From contig NC_060116.1 in the NCBI RefSeq assembly GCF_021155765.1, positions 11,656,001 through 11,720,000 of the forward strand: a stretch of DNA of 64,000 nt. Reading direction: 5' to 3'. The notes below the pieces were generated by a model. It was not told the origin of the DNA. It saw only the letters and a list, made by a program, of their open reading frames with translations, and searched no databases. Of this stretch, positions 53,401-64,000 are shown one piece after another. Position 1 is the stretch's first letter. Every line of letters begins with the position of its first letter. The stretch comes from Diprion similis. Its lineage: Eukaryota; Arthropoda; Insecta; Hymenoptera; Diprionidae. Both the position numbers and the translations under genes were made by a program.

Positions 53401-54684
53401 ACACAAAAAACGCCTAAAATGTTGTAATACCCTATTTTCGTGAGAATTTTCTGTGGTTAATCGTGAAATCAGTTATCCTCGTTACTTGGGAGACGGTAAA
53501 CTTTCATATTGCATTACGTAGGCTAAGATATTAGTGCATAACAAAGCTGGTATCCCGTAAAATGATGTTTCCATCGCGTTAATGGCCGAATCAGAAAACA
53601 GTCTGATGAAAATCAGTAAATTCTTTCAACGTATAACAATGATTAGTACATTATTGTTTACAATGCATATATCCTCAATGGATAATAGTTATTGTTGATT
53701 TTGTTATTAGCTAGCGGATTATTTTATCTAATAATACCGTCCTGTAATGTTTGTCTTTTTTTCTCTCTTTCTCGTTTTTCTTCTCTTTTTTTTTTTTTTT
53801 TTATCTTCCCTCTGCGTATCTACAACATAAATTCAACGCCCGAAGAATCTCGAAATACGATCGTATTCCCTAGACGCGTTCGTGCTTTATCTATTTCACG
53901 ATATTTCCCAGATTTTCTTCTACCATTTTTCATATATCTTTCGAAGAGAAAGTTGGTAAATCTCGCTTATCGCGCTGCGGCCTAGGTGCGTAAATTTCTG
54001 ATGCCATTGCACTCCTAGAATGGAAGGCTATAAATATACGGGGTAAACAAACTTGACCTCAGCACTTTTTTATCGATGTATGTACATGTATGCGTATGTA
54101 TTTGTTGAGGTTAACCAGAATCTCTCACTGCAGTTCGATGTACAAATAAGCGTTATTAGATATTTTACCTCTTTATCGAAACTCAGTAATGAATTTCTTC
54201 TGAAATATCAATCAGCTATTAGAAAAAAAAAAAAAAAAAAAAAAATTCCTTGTCTTCCTTTATTTTTCTTGATCAATTTTAAATGTTTTTTCTCTTGATT
54301 CCAATGCAAGTACGATAAATATAATTAATATTATTATTAAGATGATACACAAAAACTGACTCCATGAAATTTTACTGACAGACAGATAAATGAATTTTTC
54401 ATACTTTTTGTAAATATCTTCTCTCCCGGAATACAAATTAACCTCGAATTAAAAAAAAAAAAAAAAAAAATGTCACAACTAATGCAATTTATATAGATGT
54501 TATCTGATTTTTATCATGAGATAATTTTTAGCACACAATAACTTTATTCTGTAGCATCTGTTTCAATATTACGTTCACATAAAATTGTTAATAATACTGA
54601 CGACCCTTACTTTTCGCCCATCGAAATATATGTATTTACTCTTGTAATATGAATTTTAATTTGTATTTCTTGTTTATTTTTCAG

Positions 54685-54871
54685 ATCTTGGCACAGCATA
54701 CTGATCAAATAGTTCGTCGAATTGAGCTATCAAGCGGCTTCCAAAGCCTGAGGACATACAAATATAAATACATATATAATTCGGCATCAGTATATGCATA
54801 CATAGATACAAACGCATCATCAATTTTTGCTCGTTATCATCGGGCAAGACTTACACGAAGTAGGGGGCACA
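54685..54871 (+). other. smaug 5' untranslated part of the first coding exon, with a minimal uORF
   Basis: Acceptor TTTATTTTTCAG ends at 54,684. Between it and the smaug ATG lies a three-codon upstream reading frame (ATG-CAT-ACA-TAG, 54,795-54,806). A further upstream 5'UTR exon must exist between about 53,370 and 54,600, but I cannot place its donor. That gap holds poly-A and poly-T runs only. Confidence 0.55.
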
Positions 54872-57527
54872 ATGAAGTGGTCTCCAGGCGCCCTATTTTG
54901 CGAACAGGTCGGAGAGCTGACGCGCGTTTTTTCTCAATGGAATGAATGCGAGCAGACAGTCGTGCTCTACGCTTTATTGCGTCGCATACCAGCTGTGCAA
55001 GCCAGATTCTTGGCCCAGGCTGTGCAACATTCACTCCATTCTGTTTCTGAGCTGAATTCACAGGAGCTAAATGCAAACAATCCTGGTAATTGATCCTTAC
55101 TACAAATTTTCAAATGTTGCACTTTTAAAACACAATCCAAATCGATCAGATTTGGGTGTTTGCTTTGAAATGATTGTTAGGATATTTGTTATTTTTCGTT
55201 TACATTTTTTGTGTTACTGTATTACAGGGTTCATCAATTCTTTGCTATCTGAAACAACGGAGACTGCTATTAATCAGCTTTTGACTCACCTTCCGTTGCT
55301 GCGTCCAGGAAATTCGGAATGCAAGCAGTGTTACTTAGTCGCTATACCAGAGCTGGTCAGCCACTGTGTCAGCACTGGACAATACACAGAGCAGACTCAA
55401 CAGCTCCTGAGCTACACCTTGATTCATCCAGCAATAACAAGTCAAGATAGACGGTCGCTAACCCAGTGGTTGAGGCACCTTGAAGAACGTATTAGTGGCA
55501 CACCCCCTATTCACAGCCTTGAAGAATACACCACAACAACTCCCAGGTCAGTCACGTGCCCAAATTCACTTGCTTTTGCATCATCAGAGAAATGAATGGT
55601 AAAAATTATCATCTTTGAATAGTGTATCAAATAGGTAATTTCTTCTGTGTTCATAGATGGGATAACATTTGGCCACGTACCTCAAAGCAGCACCAGCATC
55701 AGCAACAGCAAAACGAGTCAACCAACATTTTTGGTGCTCATCCAACATCTACGTTCAATCTACAGTATCCATCTCCTGTCGCTAGACAACGTCGTTCAAA
55801 TAGTCTTACACCACCAATTGCTGCTCATCATCTAGATGTGGTTGATCGTTCCAACAATACAACCACCATAAACAGGCACAAGCCACGCAGCTTCAGTGTG
55901 TCTGGCGATCATGCAGGTAATTCTTTGTCATTTATATTTAGGTTACTGTGATTTCGTTTGTAGTGGTGAAGCAGTTGTTTCGAAAATTGGAACGTATTAA
56001 ATAAAAACGGAATTTTCTTCGTTTTTTTTTTTATAGGAAGTTTACTTGGATTAGGTCCTCTCAGCCCCCAAAGTTCTTGTGCTAGTAGCGGCAGTGAAGG
56101 CCGTTTAGACGAAGCATCTACACGATCAGTGGCCAGCGGTATGAAAGGTTTGTTTGTCTCATTCCTCTTCTACGTGTACAATAGCTTTAATTTTTTGCGG
56201 CTGTCAATTAATATGTCTTATTTTTATCATATATGATTTTATTTGGTGTCCGTATCATATTAGATGTAGCTGCTTGGTTGAAAACGTTGAGACTACACAA
56301 GTACAGTTACTTATTTGCCACACTGAGTTATGAGGAGATGCTCGAGCTCACTGAGGAGCGATTGGCCGAGCAAGGTGTGACTAAGGGTGCCAGACACAAG
56401 TTGGCTCTATCTATTGCTAAGCTACAGCAACGCCACTCAACTTTGTTAGCACTGGAACGAGATTTACTTCAGCCAAATCGGGAGTCTAATCAACAAGCTT
56501 CCTTCTCCCAAGGGCAAGGCATAATTGCTAATGCATTGGATGAATTGAAAGTTATTGTAGCCACACCCATGAAACCCAGTCAAGAAAATGATCCCTCAGA
56601 TATTCCGACTCAGTTCACCAAAGTTGTGGGTAAACGTATGTATACTTGGCGAATTTGCTTATCGAGAAAAGTTTCAGGTACGTTAATTTACAGTGTAACT
56701 AAATTTTTATTCTTTTCTCTCGCCGCAGTGTGCAGCCGTTTGGCTTTAGAAAGTGTGGATGAAGGGGTACTGCTAAGCTGTGTTACTGTTCTGGAGAAAG
56801 CATTGCAGCACGACTGTTTTACTCCTAATCAAAAAGAAAAAATCCAACAGTGGCGCAGTAGACTCGGAAATCCAAGACCCACTCCCAAGTAAGTATCGTT
56901 CAAACAAACAATCAACTAGAGACTCTTTCTTATTTTGTATATTTTTACCATGAATTTTTATCTATGCGTAATACATATTATTGCATTCCAACTAATAGAT
57001 GGCAGCATAGCTACGGCTACAATAACAGAAGATATTGTAACCCTTCGCACCATAATCCGCACAATAGAAAGCCGAGTCTGAATTTGAGCCATGTTAACAA
57101 TGGTCATGCACACAGCAACACGTTTACATTGAGTCCACATAGAAACAGCATTTCAACTCCGTATCTTCAGAACAATCAAAATCAGAGTTTGACTCAGACT
57201 CAGAACAGTTTGCATCCGCTGCATGTAGCTGAGAAAAGACCTAGCTTACAGGAAACCAGTTTGGAGGTAAGGAATTTATTTTTTTTGTTTGAAGGAGGAT
57301 TTGTCTCGCATACAATATAATGGTAGAGATAAAACTTTGTTTAATATGTTTGTCGATTTTAGCAGCTGCAAAAAAGTTTACAACGCACCTACAGCGCTCC
57401 AAGGGACAATTTCCTGAGCCACTCGATGAGTCCATCGGAGACAACAGATCCTGAAATAAATTCGCGCCTTGAATCTCTCTGCCTGCGAATGACTGAGCAA
57501 GCCATCGGTGGTTTCGGTGAGGCCTAG
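54872..57527 (+). CDS. smg: Smaug: SAM-domain translational repressor, 8 coding exons
   Basis: RNA-binding post-transcriptional regulator of the Smaug/SAMD4 family, which recognises hairpin Smaug response elements and recruits deadenylase and repressor complexes in the cytoplasm. Exons: 54,872-55,085; 55,228-55,546; 55,657-55,916; 56,037-56,147; 56,264-56,635; 56,729-56,888; 56,999-57,266; 57,363-57,527 (TAG 57,525-57,527), all in phase, 622 residues. The N-terminal conserved region reads ALFCEQVGELTRVFSQWNECEQTVVLYALLRRI, then LLTHLPLLRPGN and QQLLSYTLIHPAI (Smaug similarity regions). The SAM domain is about residues 302-358 and includes the RNA-contacting GVTKGARHKLALSIAKL. The following helical part (LDELKVIV to FTPNQKEKIQQWRSRLG) corresponds to the PHAT region. 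The C-terminal third is His/Asn/Gln/Ser-rich and low in complexity. Start chosen because it is the first ATG in frame and an in-frame TAG lies upstream. Two splice sites are ambiguous (exon 5 donor, exon 8 acceptor). Confidence 0.95.
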
Positions 57528-60500
57528 TCCTTAATTATCATCATCGCAAAAGTAGTAAGTCTATATTATGATTGATTATTACTATATCGTAGTTAATTAG
57601 TATTACAGTTTAATCTATTAACTAATAATGCGGTGTCTTACTTTGGTAGCTCATTTCATAAAGTAATATTGAACTGACTGATCAAAATAGTTGCTAGAGT
57701 TAATTAATAAGCACGCACGAACGGACGCGTACTGGCCCACTCAAATATAATAATTGTACAAATGTCCAAAATTTGTGACATAAATTGTTGAAATCGCAAT
57801 TTTTTTCCTGAAACAGTGAACGGGTTTTCATCATTATTTGTAAATCATATTTTTATTACACTGTAATTGTATTATTTACGAATCGACAGAATTTGGCAAG
57901 CCAAATGCTATTAGAAAGATAGATTCTTTCCCTTACTATCTATTTACTATAAACTATATAGACGTATATAATAACGACATATGTGTATATATGTATGTAT
58001 ATAGTACAAACATATATGCGTACATATATACATACGTATGCATAGTAATAATGAAAATGAAAATGAAAAAAAAAAAAAAAGAATTGTAAAATACAAAAAT
58101 CAGCTGTACGTTATATTGCAATATTGTTTTGTGTTATCCATTTCGGGAAATGGAATCTTCTGATTTTAAGCGCTGAGAAGCATTAAGCGATTGCGTAATG
58201 CAATTCATTTTAATCAATGGACTGATTTTAACTTTTATTATTTGTGTTTGTAGAATTTGATACTTTCAAGCCCTAATAATCTGCACCATAATGTGCAAAG
58301 TCCCTATTTTTTTCAGTCGGACTGTAGGTAGAATATTAGCAGCATTGTGTTACGTATTGTGTTTTCGACTTCTTCGAAAAAACACACAATTTTATATTAT
58401 GTGGACTGAGACTGTGAAGCTAGATTGCTGGCATGCCCAAAGAATCATGTCATTTGCATCTCGAAGATAGTGTTCGTCATATTTGACGCTTTAGACTTGA
58501 TTTTATGCTGAGAATTAATTGATCAAGAATTTTTTTTATAAATTCTTACGTAAGCATAACAACTGAAATTGACATTTGAAACTTTATATGGTGATGAATA
58601 GTTAGTAGCAATATATTTGACAAGTGCTATCTGACGATAAAAGATTTAGAATAGTAATCATTGACTCAATCTAAAACATTAAGAAAATACGTTTTGAAAT
58701 GCATAAAAAATATGGGATACTCTGCAGTCTAGCTTTTATGCTTGAAATCTGTCGCTTCTTATTGTAATTGTGAGTATAAAAAGGATTTTTTTATTTCTTG
58801 ATTTTTAAATTCAATAATCATCTAATGATAATACAACAGACGGCGTTTTGCGACGATATCTTAACGATGTTTTCATCCATATAAAATCTACTAAAGTTAT
58901 TCTTAATTAAATGAATCGATGAATAAATAATTAATTGACTCGATGAATAAATAATTAATTGAGTAATTAGTTAATTGAATCATTCACTATGATAAAAAAA
59001 AAAAAAACAAAAAAAAACGAAAAAAAAACACGAAAGACTGACAATTTCACGCGTTTCGGTAGCTAAGCATAAAATGGAAAAAAAAAGAAAAAAAAAATCT
59101 TATATCCTGATTAAGCGAGACTTCTCTTTCATTAACGTCCTACGTACGCGTGAATGAAACAATTGGAAGACTGCGGAAGGAAAAACCTGTCAAAATAATT
59201 AAAAGAATTAGAGAGAAAGGAAGTAATCTTAGAATTTAGACTAATTGATTGAAACATTATATTCTATTATATATTAATCAACGTAAGGTTACGTGGTAAT
59301 TGTTGGTACAGCTTTGTTAATGGATAATTAGTACCTATATCTGTGCATGATTTACGTTTCTATAACGTCATTTGTCTGATAATAACTGATGGGCGGTTTG
59401 AAATCTGAAGTGTATACCACACTATTGACATTGACATTACCTGCAACGTGCCTATCCATAGGCTGCATTGAATGATTTTTATATATTAATGGACGAAAGC
59501 AAGTACACAAAAAAATGTAAACAAAAAAAAAAGTAAAAAGTAAATTGGAAAAAAAAAAAAAAATGATTTGACAAGTACGATGTTGTCGATACCATTGACA
59601 CGTAGCAAAAGCTATCTCCGTATAAAGATCAGTGCACAAATGAAGAAGCGTACATAGAAGAAAGTCGTTGGTATGTTGCTGAGTACGTAGCGAATTGAAG
59701 TTTTTAGAATAATTGTAAACTGTAGGTAATTTTCTTTCACTTGGTTATGGTGAAAAACAATCGCTAAAAGTAAAAATAATGTTTGGTCGCTACGTACTGC
59801 GATTAAAGTGGTCTGCAGTGCTGTGAGAATGGTTATTGGCAGAGCTATGCCGAGCAATTTTCTGGGGTACACTTAAGCATTTGAGATAGGAAAATTATAA
59901 TGAAATATTTAATTTTTACACCCAGTTTGTTCGTTTGGTTCTCTTTTAAACTATCTTTAATATAATTATTTGCATATCTTTTTTTAAACATGAAATTCGA
60001 TGACACTAAACGAGCTCATTACATGTATACATATACAACTACACATACTACAATATATGCACTTATGCACGTACATATAATATTTACGAATTCTGAGATG
60101 ATTTAAAGCTAGTCAAACGATACGTTTCTATCAGCTAACTACATTGTTATTGTTATTTTTTTTTCTTTTCCTTTATCATGACACTGTGCATCTTACATTT
60201 TTGAACAAGACGTCTTGTACACCGTACATATTATTATTATTATACTGTAAACAAGAGAGTTAGAAAAGAAGAAAATATATTTAAAAAAAAATAAGAAGAC
60301 TGCTCCTATGCTATTTCTGCAATTAATTATGTCATTGTATAAGTAATCGAAAGAAGAAACACTAATCTATGAAGGCAGGACCTAATTAAACAGAGGATGT
60401 GAGAGACTTTATTTGCAAAAAAGAAAAGAAGTATATGAAATGATACCACACTGCTGACTGGTCGGATATTTTCACTTAATATTTGTAAATTTTATAATTA

Positions 60501-60770
60501 TAATTATTATCATTATCATTAATATTATTATTTTTATTAATATTATTAAACAGTCTTCGTTCAACGATATCATAACCACGAGTTAGATTAATAATCCTAT
60601 ATCGCGTGTAATGCACGGAAGAAAAGTGCTTAGTTGCGTAGCCGCCTAAAATATATTACGAGCTATGATTTTGTCTCGTTTCGACAGTGTTCTCAATCAT
60701 TTACATAAACGGCGACCATTATTATTCTTACTATTATTATTGTATTAAAATGAATTATTACACATGTATA
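57528..60770 (+). other. smaug 3' untranslated region (long, end uncertain)
   Basis: More than 3 kb of AT-rich noncoding DNA follow the smaug stop codon with no open frame of interest. It holds TGTATATA-type Pumilio-like motifs around 57,985-58,000, poly-A runs, and a 23-bp tandem duplication at 58,916-58,962. Several AATAAA-like signals exist, but none stands out as the true end. Confidence 0.4.
58916..58962. repeat. 23-bp perfect tandem duplication
   Basis: The unit at 58,916-58,938 (starting TCGATGAATAAATAATTAAT) is repeated exactly at 58,940-58,962 with a period of 24. Each copy contains an AATAAA hexamer. Confidence 0.85.
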
Positions 60771-61679
60771 TGAGGGATTCTACACGAAGTCGGCCACTTT
60801 TTTTTCGACCAGATCTTCATTTTCAGATCTATCCCCATAATTGGGTATATGAAAGTCCTACTGAAAGGCACTCTGCGTATTTTTTTTGAGATTTTTAAAT
60901 TCATTATTTTGGAAAATGCCATTTTTTTCAAATTAATATATCTCGGACTTGAAGTAACTGAAAAAAAATGCTCCACATAAAAGTTGTATTTTTGTGTAAG
61001 CTTTTGAGCAGACGACTTGAAATAATTTTCACGTTCCGGTAACGCTGATTTTTTACCAAAAAAATTGGAAATTATTTTTTTATTCAAAAAAGGCCACTTT
61101 TTTTTTGCTGAAAAAATTACAGGGTCTTTCAGTATGTCTGACGATATCACGAAAAAATCGCAAGAGTGGCACCGCCGGAGGTTCCGGTATAAAAAAATTA
61201 ATTTGTGTGGTTTCATTTTTTTACCCTAGAACCTCGATCCGAAAACCACACAAATTAATTTTTTTATACCGGAACCTCCGGCGGTGCCATTCGGGCGATT
61301 TTTTTGTGATATCGTCAGACATACTGAAAGACCCTGTAATTTTTTCAGCAAAAACAAAGTGTCCTTTTTTTAATAAAAAAATAATTTCCAATTTTTTTGG
61401 TAAAAAATCAGCGTTACCGGAATGTGAAAATTATTTCAAGTCGTCTGCTCGAAAGCTTACACAAAAATACAACTTTTATGTGGAGACATTTTTTTCCAGT
61501 TACTTCAAGTTTCCGAGATATATTAATTTGAAAAAAAATGACATTTTCCAAAATAATGAATTTAAAAATTTGAAAAAAATCACGCAGAGTGCCTTTCAGT
61601 AGTACTTTCATATAACCAATTATGGGGAAGATCTGAGATGGTCGAAAAAAAAGTGGCCGGTTTCGTGGAGAATCCCTCA
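60771..61679. mobile_element. 909-bp foldback (palindromic) element
   Basis: Two arms of about 440 bp, 60,771-61,214 and 61,241-61,679, are near-perfect reverse complements separated by about 26 bases. The tips are TGAGGGATTCT and AGAATCCCTCA, and the flanks are TATA on both sides, consistent with a TATA or TA target duplication. Similar but spurious reading frames occur on opposite strands of the two arms (PHKLIFLYRNLRRCHS), as expected of an inverted duplication. There is no transposase, so if mobile it is a non-autonomous hairpin MITE or foldback element. Arm divergence is a few per cent by eye, suggesting a fairly young insertion or duplication. It lies between smaug and the secreted-protein gene, possibly in the smaug 3'UTR. 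Confidence 0.85.
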
Positions 61680-62425
61680 TATATGCATATATCTACGCAG
61701 ATATATATAAATATATATATAAGTCGTACTTTGGAATGTGGCGTTTTCGACCGTACATTTGTAATTCTATACGTTACAATATATACCTATATATCTATAG
61801 ATTTTATTTTCAAACGGAGTAGCTTCAGCTAATTGATCAAATTTTGTGCGAATATCTAAATTTGTATTAAATGTAAATGAATAAATAACTATCTGCATCT
61901 ATCACTTATTTAAGTAGACGTGGATATGATGATGTGCTACAAGTGAACAGTCGCAAACGCACTTTTGCAAAATTAGTCACGTAAGCTGGACAACTTGTAA
62001 AATATGCAATTTTTGTACTGCCGAAAACACGAAGAAAAAAAATATTGAAAAACTTGCAAAAAAAAAAAAAAAAGGACGAACATTATTCAAATAGTCAGAG
62101 GGTACACTGAAATTGTAACGCGAAAGAACATTTTTCAATAAAAAAAAAAAACAATTATTATAAAACAAAATTTTCGTATACAATAATCGTATTTTACACG
62201 TAAATAATGAACATTTGTATTTGTATAGAAAGTCACGGGAATAACTGCGTTATTTTCTAAAATACTTCACCTGTTTAACATGAAAATAATGTTTAAATCT
62301 GAATCTGAATGTCATTAACACGGTTTTATATAATGTTACTAAAGAAAATATAATAATAAAATTTACCTCGTGTTGCGCGTATTCGAATAATGGCAAATTT
62401 CGATTATTTTTCACGATTGCTATTG
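61680..62425. other. AT-rich spacer / 3' flank of the secreted-protein gene
   Basis: Poly-A runs and TA-rich DNA. It must contain the 3'UTR of the minus-strand gene ending at 62,426; a minus-strand AATAAA is seen at about 61,804-61,809, but nothing nearer is clear. Confidence 0.4.
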
Positions 62426-63237
62426 TTAGTGAAGTCCGTAATCGTAGTCAAAATCGTATTGATCGTAGTATGCGAACGGTTCTGCGATATTGTTGATTTC
62501 AACGTGCTCAATATCATTTGACGTATACGGATCTGTAAAATATTTTTTCATCAATGATTCTCACGATTCTGTGTATACTTTGTCATTTAATTATAATCAA
62601 TTTTATTCCTATCGTCTTACCTGCGTTGTCAGAAGCGAAAAAAAGATCGTCGGTATCGTCAACAATAACAAACGGTAATGCTTTTGTAGGCGAAATTTCA
62701 TACTGCAGTTCTAAACAAATATAAAATGAAAAAATAACGAGCAAACTTGGGTTACGGACGTAAACTCAAAGTCACCCCGTACTATGTCTGTATAGTAAAC
62801 AAGTTCAAGTTCGAGTTTACGCCGCCTTATCGCTCTGCACAGAATCGAGCCGGTTTCAGTTTCATTTTGTCTGCGGCCGGGTTGGGATCTATCCAAATTT
62901 CTTACCGTGAAGATTGTGTGACCGAGTGTTCGGCTTGTTCCGGTTTTCTATGTTTACGTTTTGATAGCTAGTCGCGCCGTGGCCATGATGGACTGTGTGC
63001 AAGTTCGGAAAGTTATTCTCCTGCAAGGTGTGATCAACGATACTTCGGGTGATTCTTCCGGCCCACGAAGCAGCGATCATCATCATCATCGTGCACAGCT
63101 GAAAGGTAGAATATCAACGTGAAAATACTTCTAGTTTTTAAAAAATTTTTACGTCTGTAACCATGACTGTACGATTGATTGTAATCATGAATTGGTTATA
63201 CAAATTTTTACGGACAATCACTCACTAATAATTTCAT
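62426..63237 (-). CDS. Small secreted acidic Tyr/Asp-rich protein, 4 exons, unrecognised
   Basis: Exons in transcript order: 63,237-63,226; 63,098-62,906; 62,710-62,621; 62,532-62,426 (TAA 62,428-62,426). Every junction is GT-AG and phases match, giving 133 residues. Exon 1 codes only MKLL. Joined to exon 2 it makes a signal peptide, MKLLLCTMMMMIAASWAG, with cleavage likely after about residue 18. The middle is His/Asn-rich (HTVHHGHG) with a few single Arg sites (GRITRS, NTRS) but no Lys-Arg dibasic site. The C-terminal half is strongly acidic and ends AYYDQYDFDYDYGLH, the kind of Asp-flanked tyrosine cluster that is often sulphated in secreted proteins. No cysteine framework is present after the signal peptide. 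I do not recognise the family. It could be a neuropeptide-like precursor, a gland product or an extracellular matrix peptide. The reality of the gene rests on an open frame across four exons with good splice sites. Confidence 0.72.
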
Positions 63238-63879
63238 AACGACTCTGCTGCGGTAATTTTACCCCGCGATGATAACTTTGCGAATATGTATCTTCTACTG
63301 AGCACAATCTTCCCGTAACGAGCCGTTTTATGCAGTTTGTTTGTTAGGAAGTTTCGTAATACCATGGGAATGAAACGTACTAGAGTCTTGAAATCGCTGC
63401 TCTATCAGCATGCCTATGGGAAATATACCATAGAATGGGCCCCTTGCATAATATTTTACGCGAATTGGGATCACTCGTACCGCGTATAAAAGACCTTGTG
63501 AATAATTGTATGAATTCTGGTAAATTCGGAAAGAGGTTCTTATTTCTTTCAAAAACACTACGCGTTTGCTCCAAGTTCGCGTCATCGAGGCAACTTCGAA
63601 AAATGCATCGTTTTTAGTGTGTTGTATAATAATTAAAAAATACGAGTAACAAAAACTCGGATTCGCATTCAGGCTTTTGAGTCTCTAAAGTAAATTATTC
63701 TTCCCCATTTAATTTAATTCGTTGGAACAATTAAATACTGAAAACCTTTCGTAAGATTTCCGCGAGAATTTACCGGATAAATTATTATCAAACGTTGCGA
63801 AAGAGCGCTTGTTTCACGTATGTATATACGTCATGTGTAATTAATGAATGGATACTTTGCTCCGCAATCGGATACTTAC

Positions 63880-64000
63880 CTCCATTATACACTCTTAACG
63901 ATTTCACGCAGCGATTGCGCTATATTGCGCACGAGATCTGGGTTCGCACCTCGAAATACCGTGAAAACACGTGTCTTATTTTCGCGTACTTGACCCATTT
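63880..64000 (-). other. End of a minus-strand exon running off the window
   Basis: On the minus strand the sequence ATAATGGAG is followed by GTAAGTATCC, a near-consensus donor, so an exon probably ends at 63,880 and extends beyond the window. It may be an untranslated first exon of the secreted-protein gene (next acceptor candidates around 63,250) or part of another gene. If spliced to 63,237 its ATG-GAG would open a short upstream frame out of phase with the main one. Confidence 0.4.

Noticed and set aside
54649-54945. 98-residue plus-strand frame overlapping the first smaug exon
   Set aside because: It is in a different frame from the conserved smaug N-terminus and spans the intron/exon boundary.
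60758-61602. Two similar open frames of 152 and 165 residues, one on each strand
   Set aside because: They are the same sequence in the two arms of the inverted repeat, Lys/Phe-rich and AT-driven, with no family resemblance.

Overview
This is animal nuclear DNA, almost certainly from an insect. It is AT-rich, with genes split by GT-AG introns, many microsatellites, and five protein genes that read as insect families. The smaug and bobby sox proteins look hymenopteran (bee/wasp/sawfly), but that placement is an inference from remembered homologues and not a search result. No bacterial-style operon, CRISPR array, rRNA or tRNA was found.

Layout. Positions 1-22,510 contain no exon I can defend. 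I read the stretch as intron or flank of a D2-like dopamine receptor whose first coding exon lies on the minus strand at 22,511-23,233. The rest of that receptor is not visible and is probably to the left of the window. From 23,234 to about 39,550 is receptor 5' flank and intergenic DNA with simple repeats only.

The gene-dense part is 39.5-63.3 kb. The order is: bobby sox (bbx, HMG-box factor, plus, 8 coding exons, 40,379-45,102); yippee-like 5 (plus, 2 exons, 48,211-48,677); a 640-residue HEAT/armadillo-repeat protein (minus, 9 exons, 50,062-52,882), convergent with Ypel5; smaug (smg, plus, 8 coding exons, 54,872-57,527), head-to-head with the HEAT gene; a 909-bp near-perfect foldback element (60,771-61,679); and an unrecognised small secreted acidic, tyrosine-rich protein (minus, 4 exons, 62,426-63,237). 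At the right edge is the end of another minus-strand exon (donor after 63,880).

Functionally the genes are unrelated: aminergic signalling, an HMG-box regulator, a Yippee zinc protein, a helical-repeat scaffold, a translational repressor and a secreted peptide-like product. There is no sign of a cluster or pathway. The items most worth following up are the foldback element next to (or inside) the smaug 3'UTR, the secreted D/Y-rich protein, a hairpin just after the bbx stop codon, and several in-frame alternative splice choices in bbx and smg. All exon joins were made by eye from reading frame, phase and splice consensus.
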